Of a DNA stretch of 64,000 bases, positions 1-7,108 are shown piece after piece. The DNA comes from RBG-16-66-20 sp035308765 (GTDB taxonomy: Bacteria; Pseudomonadota; Gammaproteobacteria; Burkholderiales; SG8-39), in the NCBI GenBank assembly GCA_035308765.1, contig DATGGA010000026.1, forward strand, positions 33,089-97,088, read 5' to 3'. Within the stretch, counting starts at the first letter, position 1; each line of letters begins with the position of its first letter. The position numbers and the translations under genes were made by a program. The notes under the pieces were generated by a model, which saw only the letters and a program-made list of their open reading frames with translations, had not been told where the DNA came from and searched no databases.

Positions 1-224
1 CAGCCCGCGAGCGGCACGGTGATGGCGTTGGCCACCGCGTAGGAGGTGATCACCCAGGCGCCCTGGCTGGGCGCCACCGCGAGGTCGCCCGTGATGGTGG
101 GGATCGCGACGTTGGCGATGGTGAGGTCGAGCACCTCCATCACGTTCGCCATCGACAGCACGAAGGTGAGGAATGCAAGCGTAAGGCCGGTGTAAGGCTG
201 CGGCGCGGTCCTGGCGTCGGCCAT
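1..224 (-). CDS. DHA2-family MFS drug transporter, N-terminal part (EmrB-like)
   Basis: Inner-membrane proton-driven efflux pump of the EmrB/QacA (DHA2, 14-TM) family. Only the first ~74 codons lie in the window; the gene runs off its left edge. The start ATG is at 222-224. The visible part has a first membrane helix ending in the family motif LDLTIANVAIPTI, followed by WVITSYAVANAI, both typical of the start of DHA2 pumps. It begins 14 bases after the stop of the EmrA-like gene and is last in the order MarR, outer-membrane factor, EmrA, EmrB, so it should form a tripartite pump with those products. The substrate cannot be read from the sequence. Confidence 0.85.
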   Translation of the reverse strand, partial: MADARTAPQPYTGLTLAFLTFVLSMANVMEVLDLTIANVAIPTITGDLAVAPSQGAWVITSYAVANAITVPLAG

Positions 225-238
225 GGCGGATGGGTCGC

Positions 239-1405
239 TCAACTGCGCGGCTTGCCGCCGCCGTTTTCCTGGATGATGCGCGCGATGCGCTCGGCCGCCT
301 TGCTCTCCGGCGCCTCGAACACGTTGGTCTCCTGCACCGCCGGCGCACGCTCCGCCTGCGGCAGCCGCTGTCCGCTGCGGTCGCGCGTTTCGATGGCGAC
401 GCGCAGCGACAGCCCGATCTGCAGCGGATGCGCCGCGACCTCCTTGGGATCGAGAACCACGCGTACCGGCACGCGCTGCACCACCTTGATCCAGTTGCCG
501 GTGGCGTTCTGGGCCGGCAGCAGCGCAAACGCGGCGCCGGTGCCGGCGCCGAAGCCGGCGACGCGGCCGCGGTATTCGACGTGGTTGCCATACAGGTCCG
601 AGATGACCGTCGCCGTCTGCCCGACGCGCACGTCGGCGAGCTGGCTTTCCTTGAAATTCGCATCCACCCAGACCTGGTCCAGCGGCACTACCGCCATCAT
701 CGGGGTGCCGGCGGAGACGCGCTGCCCGACCTGCACGCTGCGCTTGGCGACGAATCCGGATACCGGTGCGGGCATCACGGTGCGCGCGTACGAGATGAAA
801 GCCTCGTGCACCTTGGCCGCCGCTGCGGCAACGTCGGGATGCGCCGCCACGGTCGTGCCGTCGGTCAGCGCGCGGCTTGCCACCAGCTGCTCGCGTGCGG
901 CCGCGAGCGCCGCCTCGGACGCGGCGACGGCGTCGCGCGCATGCTCGATTTCCTCGCGCGATACGGCGCCATCCGCGGACGCCTGCTCGCGGCGCGCAAG
1001 ATCCTGCTTCACGCGCGCAAGTTCGGTTTCGCGCTGCGTGACTGTGGCGCCGAGTTGCCCGTCGGTTGCATAGAGCGCGCGCACCTGGCGTACCGCGCGC
1101 GCCAGGTTCGCCTCCGCCTGCTCCAGCGCTACCTTGGCGTCGGCCTGGTCCAGGCGCACCAGCTCATCGCCGGCTTTGACGAAATCGGTATCGTCGGCGC
1201 GCACTGCGATGACAGTGCCCGCGGCCTGCGGCGTCACCTGCACCACGTTGCCGCCCACGTAGGCGTCGTCGGTCGTCTCGACCCATTGACCCGCGAGCCA
1301 CCACCAGACGCCCCAGGCAATGCCGCCCGCCGCGAACAGAAGCAGGATGATGGCGAGCGCGGTCTTGCGCTTGCCGTTGGCGCTTGCCGGGGGCTGTGCG
1401 CTCAT
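239..1405 (-). CDS. HlyD/EmrA-family periplasmic adaptor of a drug-efflux pump
   Basis: Membrane-fusion protein of 388 aa linking an EmrB-type pump to an outer-membrane channel. An N-terminal anchor helix (about residues 14-35, ending GVWWWLAGQW) is followed by the EmrA hallmark VETTDDAYVGG. Next come a biotinyl-lipoyl half-motif, a long alanine/glutamate-rich coiled coil (about 95-190) and a second lipoyl and beta-barrel part containing VWVDANFKESQL. The start ATG overlaps the stop of the upstream outer-membrane-factor gene as ATGA, so translation is probably coupled. Reading upstream of this ATG is open but has the composition of a shadow frame, so the ATG is preferred. The fit to the family is complete over its normal length. 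Confidence 0.92.
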   Translation of the reverse strand: MSAQPPASANGKRKTALAIILLLFAAGGIAWGVWWWLAGQWVETTDDAYVGGNVVQVTPQAAGTVIAVRADDTDFVKAGDELVRLDQADAKVALEQAEANLARAVRQVRALYATDGQLGATVTQRETELARVKQDLARREQASADGAVSREEIEHARDAVAASEAALAAAREQLVASRALTDGTTVAAHPDVAAAAAKVHEAFISYARTVMPAPVSGFVAKRSVQVGQRVSAGTPMMAVVPLDQVWVDANFKESQLADVRVGQTATVISDLYGNHVEYRGRVAGFGAGTGAAFALLPAQNATGNWIKVVQRVPVRVVLDPKEVAAHPLQIGLSLRVAIETRDRSGQRLPQAERAPAVQETNVFEAPESKAAERIARIIQENGGGKPRS

Positions 1406-2817
1406 GTCTTGCCGCCGTAGCCGCCGCCCAGCGCGCGCGCGAGGCCGATCGCCGCTTCCAGGCGGCGCGCCCGCAATTCGGCAACGAGGCCGCGCTGCGC
1501 TGTGAGCTGCGTTTCGGCGCCGATCACGGTGAGGTAGCTGGAGAGCCCCGCCCGGTAGCGGGCGAGGGCGAGATCGTAGGCCGACTGGGCCGCCGCAAGG
1601 CTGGCGGCGACTTCGGCTTCCTGGCGTTCGATCGAGCGCCAGGCCGCGACCTGGTCGGCGACATCGCGCAGCGCCTCGGCCAGCGCCTGGTTGTACTGCT
1701 CGGCCGCGGCATCGTAGTCGGCATTCTTTGTTCCCAGGTTTCCGCGCAGCTGGCCGCCGTCGAATATCGGCAGGCTGAGCGCAGGGCCGGCTCCCAGCGC
1801 CCGGCTGCCGGTCTCCACGAACTTCGACCAGGTGATGGCCTGCAGCCCGGCGAATGCGATCAGGTTCAGGTTCGGATAGAACTCGGCGCGCGCGCGATCC
1901 GCGTCGCGCTCCGCGGCCTCCACGCGCCAGCGGCTGGCGACGATGTCGGGTCGGCGGCCCAGCAAATCCACGGGCAGCTGCGACGGCAGCGCGAAGGCCG
2001 CGCCGGCGCCGGGCCTGGGGCGTTCGATGGCGAGCCCGCGGTCCGGGCCCTGGCCGAGCAGGGCGGCGATCTGGTGGCGCGAGAGTTCGATGGACTCCTC
2101 CAGTTGCGCGATGCGCTGGCGCGTTTCGGGCGGTGTGCCCTGCGCCTGCCTCAGCTCCACGCGCGAATCGAGGCCGGCCAAAAGACGGGTGTGGACCAGC
2201 TTCAACTGGTGCTCGCGCTGCGCCAGCAATTCGCGCGCGAGGTCGAGCTGGTCGAAGGTGCGGGCCATCTGCACGTAGGCGAGCGCCACCGCGCTGGAGA
2301 GCATCAGCCTTGCGGCATGCGCGTCCGCCTCGGCAGCTTTCGCCTGGCCGAGCGCCGCCGCGTGCGCGGCGGCGTTGCGCCCCCAGAAGTCGAAGTCGTA
2401 GGAGAAGTTGAGCAGCGCCTGGTTCTGCCAGATCCAGCTGCCGGCAAGCGGCCTCGGATAGATGCTGTTCTCGGAGATCCGCTGGCGCGAGGCGCCGGCT
2501 TGGGCGCTGGCCTGCGGCGCGAGCGCGGCGCCGGCGGCTTCGGCGAGAGCAACGGCGCGGTCCACGCGCGAGCGCGCGAGGCGCATGGTCGGACTGGCCG
2601 CGAGCGCCTCCGCAATCAGCGCATCCAGCTGCGGATCGGCGAGCGACTTCCACCATTCTTCGCTTGGCCAGGCGCCGGGAGCGACCGGCACGGCGGCCAG
2701 CGATTCGGCTGCCTTGAGCTGCAGCGCGTCCGCCGGCTTGGAGCGCTTCACGAGGCCGTCGCTGCTGGCGCAGCCAGCGATGAGCAGGACAATGAGAATA
2801 AGAAAGATGCGGTTCAC
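1402..2817 (-). CDS. NodT-family outer-membrane factor lipoprotein of an efflux pump
   Basis: Outer-membrane channel (TolC/OprM superfamily, NodT group) of 471 aa that completes the EmrAB-type pump. The N-terminus is a lipoprotein signal with lipobox IAGC, followed by two repeated outer-membrane-efflux regions. The first contains EEWWKSLADPQLDALI and the second RPDIVASRWRVEAAERD, both diagnostic for this family. The start is GTG at 2815-2817, overlapping the TGA of the MarR gene as GTGA; the lipoprotein signal begins exactly there, which decides the start. The gene also overlaps the EmrA-like gene by 4 bases. The tight packing suggests one polycistronic transcript controlled by the MarR protein. 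Confidence 0.9.
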   Translation of the reverse strand: MNRIFLILIVLLIAGCASSDGLVKRSKPADALQLKAAESLAAVPVAPGAWPSEEWWKSLADPQLDALIAEALAASPTMRLARSRVDRAVALAEAAGAALAPQASAQAGASRQRISENSIYPRPLAGSWIWQNQALLNFSYDFDFWGRNAAAHAAALGQAKAAEADAHAARLMLSSAVALAYVQMARTFDQLDLARELLAQREHQLKLVHTRLLAGLDSRVELRQAQGTPPETRQRIAQLEESIELSRHQIAALLGQGPDRGLAIERPRPGAGAAFALPSQLPVDLLGRRPDIVASRWRVEAAERDADRARAEFYPNLNLIAFAGLQAITWSKFVETGSRALGAGPALSLPIFDGGQLRGNLGTKNADYDAAAEQYNQALAEALRDVADQVAAWRSIERQEAEVAASLAAAQSAYDLALARYRAGLSSYLTVIGAETQLTAQRGLVAELRARRLEAAIGLARALGGGYGGKT

Positions 2818-3260
2818 GGGGCGTTGGCGAGCAGGCGCTTGAGAAACAATACCAGCAGACGGGTTTCGGCCTTGCTGAAGCCTCGCAGGAAACGGTTGAA
2901 GACACCGATCGCCACGTTGCCGATGCGCGGTATCGCTGCGCGCCCCGCGGCCGTCAATTCGATGCGCACGTTGCGCCGATCGCGGGCGCTGCGCACGCGG
3001 CGCACGAAATTTTTTTTCTCCAGTCGGTCGAGCAGGCGCGTCATTGCGCCGGGGTCGTACTGCAGGGCGCGGCAGAACTCCGCGGCATGCGAAGCATCGC
3101 CGTGCGCCAGCTGGAACATGACGATCGCCTGAGGCCCCGTGAGGCCGTGCGGCGCCAGTTCGCGCTCCATCGTTTCGAGCAGCGCGCGGCGCACCTGGCC
3201 GACCAGGTAGCCGAGCGTTTCGTGCGGGTTGACGCCGAGCGGGTTCTTGAGGCGGGCCAC
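2814..3260 (-). CDS. MarR-family transcriptional repressor of the efflux operon
   Basis: Winged-helix regulator of 148 aa. Recognisable MarR elements are an N-terminal dimerisation helix (LGYLVGQVRRALLETMEREL), the recognition-helix region around YDPGAMTRLLDRLEKKNFV and the wing RSARDRRNVRIELT. It is the first gene of the efflux operon, which fits a locally acting, autoregulated repressor released by pump substrates. The GTG at 3258-3260 is the only plausible in-frame start: upstream in-frame codons run through the promoter, and no other start codon lies before the first helix. The GTG sits 6 bases after a TATTAT -10 box, so the transcript may be leaderless. Operator and promoter are given separately. 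Confidence 0.9.
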   Translation of the reverse strand: MARLKNPLGVNPHETLGYLVGQVRRALLETMERELAPHGLTGPQAIVMFQLAHGDASHAAEFCRALQYDPGAMTRLLDRLEKKNFVRRVRSARDRRNVRIELTAAGRAAIPRIGNVAIGVFNRFLRGFSKAETRLLVLFLKRLLANAP

Positions 3261-3300
3261 CGGCGCATAATATTTGCCTAGGCAATCATTGTCAAGGCAA
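3258..3300 (-). promoter_or_regulatory. Sigma-70 promoter and MarR-type operator of the efflux operon
   Basis: On the minus strand a consensus -35 TTGACA (3290-3295) is separated by exactly 17 bases from TATTAT (3267-3272). The spacer contains the perfect 12-base palindrome TTGCCTAGGCAA (3274-3285). Three bases further upstream lies a second, imperfect copy (TTGTCAAGGCAA on the plus strand, 3289-3300). Two tandem TTGCC/GGCAA sites, one inside the promoter spacer, are what a repressing MarR dimer would occupy. The predicted transcription start falls at or next to the GTG start codon. Confidence 0.8.
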
Positions 3301-3348
3301 CGGTTTGCCCGGCGCAGCGGGTAGACTCGGACTTTCAGGGAGGGAGAC

Positions 3349-4449
3349 ATGAAGAAAATCTTGCTGCTGAGCGGCGCGCTCGCGTTGCTCGCCGCCTGCT
3401 CGGGAAGCCCCGAGCGCATGCAGGCTGCCGGCGTGCCGCAGTACAGGGTGGACCCGGGCTGGCCCAGGCCGCTGCCGTCGAACTGGATTCTCGGCCAGGT
3501 GGCAGGGATCGCCGTGGACAAGAACGACAACATCTGGATCGTGCACCGGCCTTCGACGCTGCTTGACGACGAGAAGGGCGCGCAGGCCAGTCCGCCCGCG
3601 ACGACATGCTGTATCGCCGCGCCGCCGGTGCTGCAGTTCGACCAGGCCGGCAACCTGCTGCGCAGCTGGGGCGGGCCGGGGCAGGGCTACGACTGGTTCG
3701 AGAGCGAGCACGGCATCTTCGTCGACAACGACGGCAACGTCTGGGTGGGCGGCAACAGCCCGAAGGACCACCATATCGTCAAGTTCACTGCCGACGGCAA
3801 GTTCCTGCAGCAGCTGGGCAAGCCGGGCAAGTCGGAAGGCTCCAACAGCACGACTCAGCTCGGCAGGCCCGCGCACATGCAGGTCGACGCCGCGGCGAAC
3901 GAGCTCTACGTCGCCGACGGCTACGGCAACCGGCGCATCGTGGTGTTCGACGCCACCACGCTCGCCTACAAGCGCCACTGGGGCGCCTACGGCGGCCGGC
4001 CCGAGGACGGCAAGCTGCCCGCCTACGATCCCAAGGGGCCGCCGATGCGCTCCTTCAACAACCCGGTGCATTGCGTGCGTTTCTCCAACGACGGCCTGGT
4101 GTACGTCTGCGACCGCGGCAACGACCGCATCCAGGTGTTCGAAAAGAGCGGCAAGTTCGTGAAGGAGTTTCTGATCGAGCGCGAGACGCTGCAAAACGGT
4201 TCGGTCTGGGACCTGGTGCTGTCGGAAGACAAGGAGCAGAAGTACCTCATCGTCGCCAACGGCGCCGACAGCCACCTGCTGGTCGTCGACCGCAGCACGG
4301 GCGAGGTGCTGTCCACGTTCAGCCGCCCGGGGCGCATGGCGGGCGAGCTGAAATGGGTGCACAACCTCGCCATCGATTCGAAGGGGAACCTCTATACGGC
4401 GGAAGTCGGATCCGGACGGCGGGCGCAGAAGTTCGTCCGCCAGCCCTGA
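3349..4449 (+). CDS. NHL-repeat beta-propeller lipoprotein (amidating-lyase-like)
   Basis: Exported 366-aa protein with a lipoprotein signal (lipobox LAAC near residue 16) followed by repeated NHL-type blades such as GIAVDKNDNIWI, GIFVDNDGNVWVGG, MQVDAAANELYVADG, VRFSNDGLVYVCD and LAIDSKGNLYTAE. The fold resembles the propeller of peptidylglycine amidating lyase and related predicted proteins, but that reaction cannot be assigned. A good ribosome site (AGGGAGG) precedes the ATG. It is the first of four plus-strand genes; the next ATG follows its stop by 2 bases. Its upstream region is shared with the MarR operator, so it could respond to the same regulator, though this is only inferred. Confidence 0.75.
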   Translation: MKKILLLSGALALLAACSGSPERMQAAGVPQYRVDPGWPRPLPSNWILGQVAGIAVDKNDNIWIVHRPSTLLDDEKGAQASPPATTCCIAAPPVLQFDQAGNLLRSWGGPGQGYDWFESEHGIFVDNDGNVWVGGNSPKDHHIVKFTADGKFLQQLGKPGKSEGSNSTTQLGRPAHMQVDAAANELYVADGYGNRRIVVFDATTLAYKRHWGAYGGRPEDGKLPAYDPKGPPMRSFNNPVHCVRFSNDGLVYVCDRGNDRIQVFEKSGKFVKEFLIERETLQNGSVWDLVLSEDKEQKYLIVANGADSHLLVVDRSTGEVLSTFSRPGRMAGELKWVHNLAIDSKGNLYTAEVGSGRRAQKFVRQP

Positions 4450-4451
4450 CC

Positions 4452-5258
4452 ATGTTCGCCGGCAAGGTCATCGCCATCACGGGCGCCTCCGGGGGCATCG
4501 GCGCCGAACTCGCGCGCCGGGTCTCCGGCAAGGGCGTCTGGCTCGCGCTCGCGGCGCGCAACCTGGAAAAACTGGAGAACACCGCCGCCGAATGCCGCGC
4601 GCTGGGCGCCGAGGCGGTCGCGATCCGCTGCGACGTGAGCGCGCAAGCCGATTGCCGCAACTTCATCGAGGAAACGGCGCGCAAATACAGTTCGCTCGAC
4701 ATCCTGGTGAACAACGCCGGCGTCTCGGGACACGCGCTGTTCGAGGACGTGAGCGACTTCGGCTGGTACGAAGACATGATGCGCGTGAACTACATGGGCA
4801 GCCTGTACTGCACGCGCTACGCCATTCCGCACCTGAAAAAGCGCCGCGGCCAGATCGTCGCCATCTCCAGCCTGGCCGGCAAGGTCGGCGTTCCCGGCCG
4901 CACCGCCTACAGCCCTGCCAAGGCGGCGCAGGCGCTGTTCTTCGAAGCCCTGCGCCTGGAACTGCGGGAAAGCGGCGTCGACGTCACCATCGTCTATCCC
5001 GGCGTGGTCTCGACCGATATCCGGCTGCACGGCTACGGCGCCGACGGGCAGGCCGCGGGCTACAGCGGCCTCAAGGAAGACGACGCCATGCCGGTGGAGG
5101 AGTGCGTGCGGCAGATCATTGCCGCCACGCTCGCGAGAAAGCGCGAACTGGTCATGACCTTGCAGGGGAAAATCGGACTATGGATGAAGCTTGCGTTTCC
5201 CAAGGTGGTGGACCGGATGGTGCTGCGGGCGTTGAAGAAGAACCCGGGCGAGAGCTGA
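4452..5258 (+). CDS. Short-chain dehydrogenase/reductase
   Basis: Classical NAD(P)-dependent SDR of 268 aa. The cofactor motif TGASGGIG is at residues 10-17, NNAG appears in the middle, and the catalytic Ser-Tyr-Lys set is present (ISSLAG, then YSPAK). The C-terminal 35 residues (around GLWMKLAFPKVVDRMV) are hydrophobic and basic, as in SDRs that act on lipophilic substrates at membranes. The ATG lies 2 bases after the propeller gene's stop; one base follows its own stop before the TTG start of the next gene, so this is an operon. The substrate is unknown. Confidence 0.88.
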   Translation: MFAGKVIAITGASGGIGAELARRVSGKGVWLALAARNLEKLENTAAECRALGAEAVAIRCDVSAQADCRNFIEETARKYSSLDILVNNAGVSGHALFEDVSDFGWYEDMMRVNYMGSLYCTRYAIPHLKKRRGQIVAISSLAGKVGVPGRTAYSPAKAAQALFFEALRLELRESGVDVTIVYPGVVSTDIRLHGYGADGQAAGYSGLKEDDAMPVEECVRQIIAATLARKRELVMTLQGKIGLWMKLAFPKVVDRMVLRALKKNPGES

Positions 5259-5259
5259 G

Positions 5260-5727
5260 TTGGGCATCCGTTCTCTCGAGCTCAAGATTCCGCCGCCGGC
5301 GGTGGCGCTGTGCTTCGCGATTCTCATGTGGCTGGTTTCCTGGCTGATGCGGCCGATGCAGGTGCCGTTCGACGTTCGCCTGGGCGTGGCGCTGCTGCTC
5401 GGCGTGGCCGGTCAGGTCATCAGCGTCGGCGGCATGATCGCGTTCCGGCGGGCTAAGACGACCATCAACCCGTTCAAGCCGGCGGCAGCGTCGTCCCTGG
5501 TGAGCGAAGGGGTCTACCGCTACACGCGCAACCCAATGTATGCCGGCTTGCTCCTTACGCTCATCGGCTGGGCGGCATTCCTGTCGAATCCGCTGGCCTT
5601 GCTGTTGCTGCCGCTCTTCGTGCTGTACATCAACCGGTTCCAGATCGATCCCGAAGAGCGGGTGCTGTCGTCGCTCTTTGGCGCAGAGTATTCTGACTAT
5701 AAAAACAGGGTGCGCAGATGGCTTTGA
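5260..5727 (+). CDS. Isoprenylcysteine-carboxyl-methyltransferase-like membrane protein
   Basis: Integral membrane protein of 155 aa with about four hydrophobic segments. It has the ICMT/PEMT-like signature YRYTRNPMYAGLL, where bacterial members normally have R(H/N)PxYxG, and a C-terminal PEERVLSSLFGAEYSDY. The family uses S-adenosylmethionine to methylate small or lipid-like acceptors; the bacterial substrate is not known. The start is TTG at 5260, one base after the SDR stop, with no better in-frame start before the first helix. The gene overlaps the start of the following hydrolase by 10 bases. Confidence 0.75.
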   Translation: MGIRSLELKIPPPAVALCFAILMWLVSWLMRPMQVPFDVRLGVALLLGVAGQVISVGGMIAFRRAKTTINPFKPAAASSLVSEGVYRYTRNPMYAGLLLTLIGWAAFLSNPLALLLLPLFVLYINRFQIDPEERVLSSLFGAEYSDYKNRVRRWL

Positions 5728-6431
5728 AGACCGACACGAAAATTCGTTCGAGCGAAGGTCCCGAGTTCGATTGCTACGTGGCGACGCCGGATGCGGGGCG
5801 CAAGGTTCCGGCGATCGTGCTCGCGTCCGCCATACACGGCGTCGACCAGGATCTGCGCGGCATTGCCGACGATTTTGCTTCCCGCGGCTACATCGCGGCG
5901 GCGCCGGATCTGTTCTGGCGCTCGGTGCCGGGACCGCTGGTGCGCGACGATCCGCGATCGGCGCCGCGAGGACAGCCGCGGCTGGAAAAAATCAGGGCCG
6001 GCGAACGGGACATGGCCGACGTGCTGCCGATGCTGCGCAAGCTGCCGCAATTCAACGGCCGGGCAGCGGTGATCGGCTTCTGCTACGGCGGCCCGTATGC
6101 GATTCTCGGCCCGAAGCGCCTGGGCTATGACGCCGGTATTTCCTGCCACGGCACGCAAATGCTCGACTACATCAAGGACCTCGACGGGGTCCGGCAGCCG
6201 GTCTGCATCATCTGGGGCGATCAGGACGTGATGGCGCCGGCGAATGTGCTGGAGGCGTACCGCGCGGTGCCGGCGCGCATGAAAAACGTGGAAGTGCACG
6301 TGTTTCCAGGCGTGCAGCACGGCTACATGATGCCCGGCGCGAAGGCCTTCGACAGGAAGGTGTACGACTTTTCCATGGAACGCGCTCTTGCCATCCTGGA
6401 ACATCTCCGGATCGGCGCGCCCCGCGCTTAG
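5718..6431 (+). CDS. Dienelactone hydrolase family protein
   Basis: Alpha/beta hydrolase of 237 aa in the carboxymethylenebutenolidase group, which opens dienelactone rings in chloroaromatic breakdown or hydrolyses related esters. The full catalytic triad is visible: nucleophile Cys122 in GFCYGG, Asp170 in WGDQD and His201 in GVQHGYMMPG. Spacing matches characterised dienelactone hydrolases. The ATG lies inside the end of the preceding methyltransferase-like gene. Its stop TAG overlaps the stop of the convergent NnrU gene. No other aromatic-degradation gene is adjacent, so the substrate stays open. Confidence 0.85.
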   Translation: MALKTDTKIRSSEGPEFDCYVATPDAGRKVPAIVLASAIHGVDQDLRGIADDFASRGYIAAAPDLFWRSVPGPLVRDDPRSAPRGQPRLEKIRAGERDMADVLPMLRKLPQFNGRAAVIGFCYGGPYAILGPKRLGYDAGISCHGTQMLDYIKDLDGVRQPVCIIWGDQDVMAPANVLEAYRAVPARMKNVEVHVFPGVQHGYMMPGAKAFDRKVYDFSMERALAILEHLRIGAPRA

Positions 6432-7108
6432 TAGGCGCGGATACCGAACAGCAGGGGGTGAAACCAGAAGAACAGCGCGTATAGCGCGAGGCCGATCGTC
6501 GGGTTGCGCCAGCCGATCTCGCGCCCGTCGAACCGGTTCCTGCCCTGCAGGACGGCGCCGAACGGCAGGTAGGAGGTGACGGCGGCGAAGCGCTTCCAGT
6601 CTTCGCCCAGGGTCCGCGCCTTGCGCTGGTCCAGCACCAGGGCGCCCAGCGCCGCCACGACGAAGAAGCCGCCGAAGAACACCGAGGCCATGTGCTCGCC
6701 GCGCGCCAGCAGGTGCGCCAGCGACCAGAGCATGATGCTCCACATGACCGGATGCCGCGTGACGCGGATGATGCCGCGCGCCGGCTCGGGATTCCTGAGC
6801 AGCTTGTCGGCGCCGACGAGTGTCGGATTGCGCGACAGCAGGCCGCAGGCCAGCAATATGAACGAGAAGGGCATGACCACGGCGGGCAGCCAGCGCGTGC
6901 CCACCCACAACGGCTCCAGTGGCGCGTGGTTGTAGGCCCGGATCATCCAGCCGAGGGTGGCGAAGGCGACCAGCGAGTAAAGGGCGAGATAAGCCCGCTC
7001 GCCGATGCCGCGGACCAGCACGCCGCGCAGCGGGGTGCTGGAGATGAAATGCGTCGCGATGAAGGCCGCGGTGGCGTAATAGAGTTGCGCGTCGTCGCCC
7101 ATGTTCAT
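6428..7108 (-). CDS. NnrU-family integral membrane protein
   Basis: Membrane protein of 226 aa with about six hydrophobic helices and the NnrU signature VTRHPVMWSIMLWSLAHL. NnrU was first noted next to denitrification genes, but many members, like this one, lie elsewhere and have no proven role. The motif resembles that of isoprenylcysteine methyltransferases. The start ATG at 7106-7108 overlaps the TGA of pepN (ATGA), indicating coupling to pepN. A second in-frame ATG occurs two codons later. Its stop overlaps the convergent hydrolase stop in a TTAG. Confidence 0.85.
   Translation of the reverse strand: MNMGDDAQLYYATAAFIATHFISSTPLRGVLVRGIGERAYLALYSLVAFATLGWMIRAYNHAPLEPLWVGTRWLPAVVMPFSFILLACGLLSRNPTLVGADKLLRNPEPARGIIRVTRHPVMWSIMLWSLAHLLARGEHMASVFFGGFFVVAALGALVLDQRKARTLGEDWKRFAAVTSYLPFGAVLQGRNRFDGREIGWRNPTIGLALYALFFWFHPLLFGIRAY

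Noticed and set aside
1402..3285. 627-codon minus frame combining MarR and outer-membrane factor regions
   Set aside because: The N-terminal third overlaps marR in another frame; the GTG at 2817 with its lipoprotein signal is the real start.
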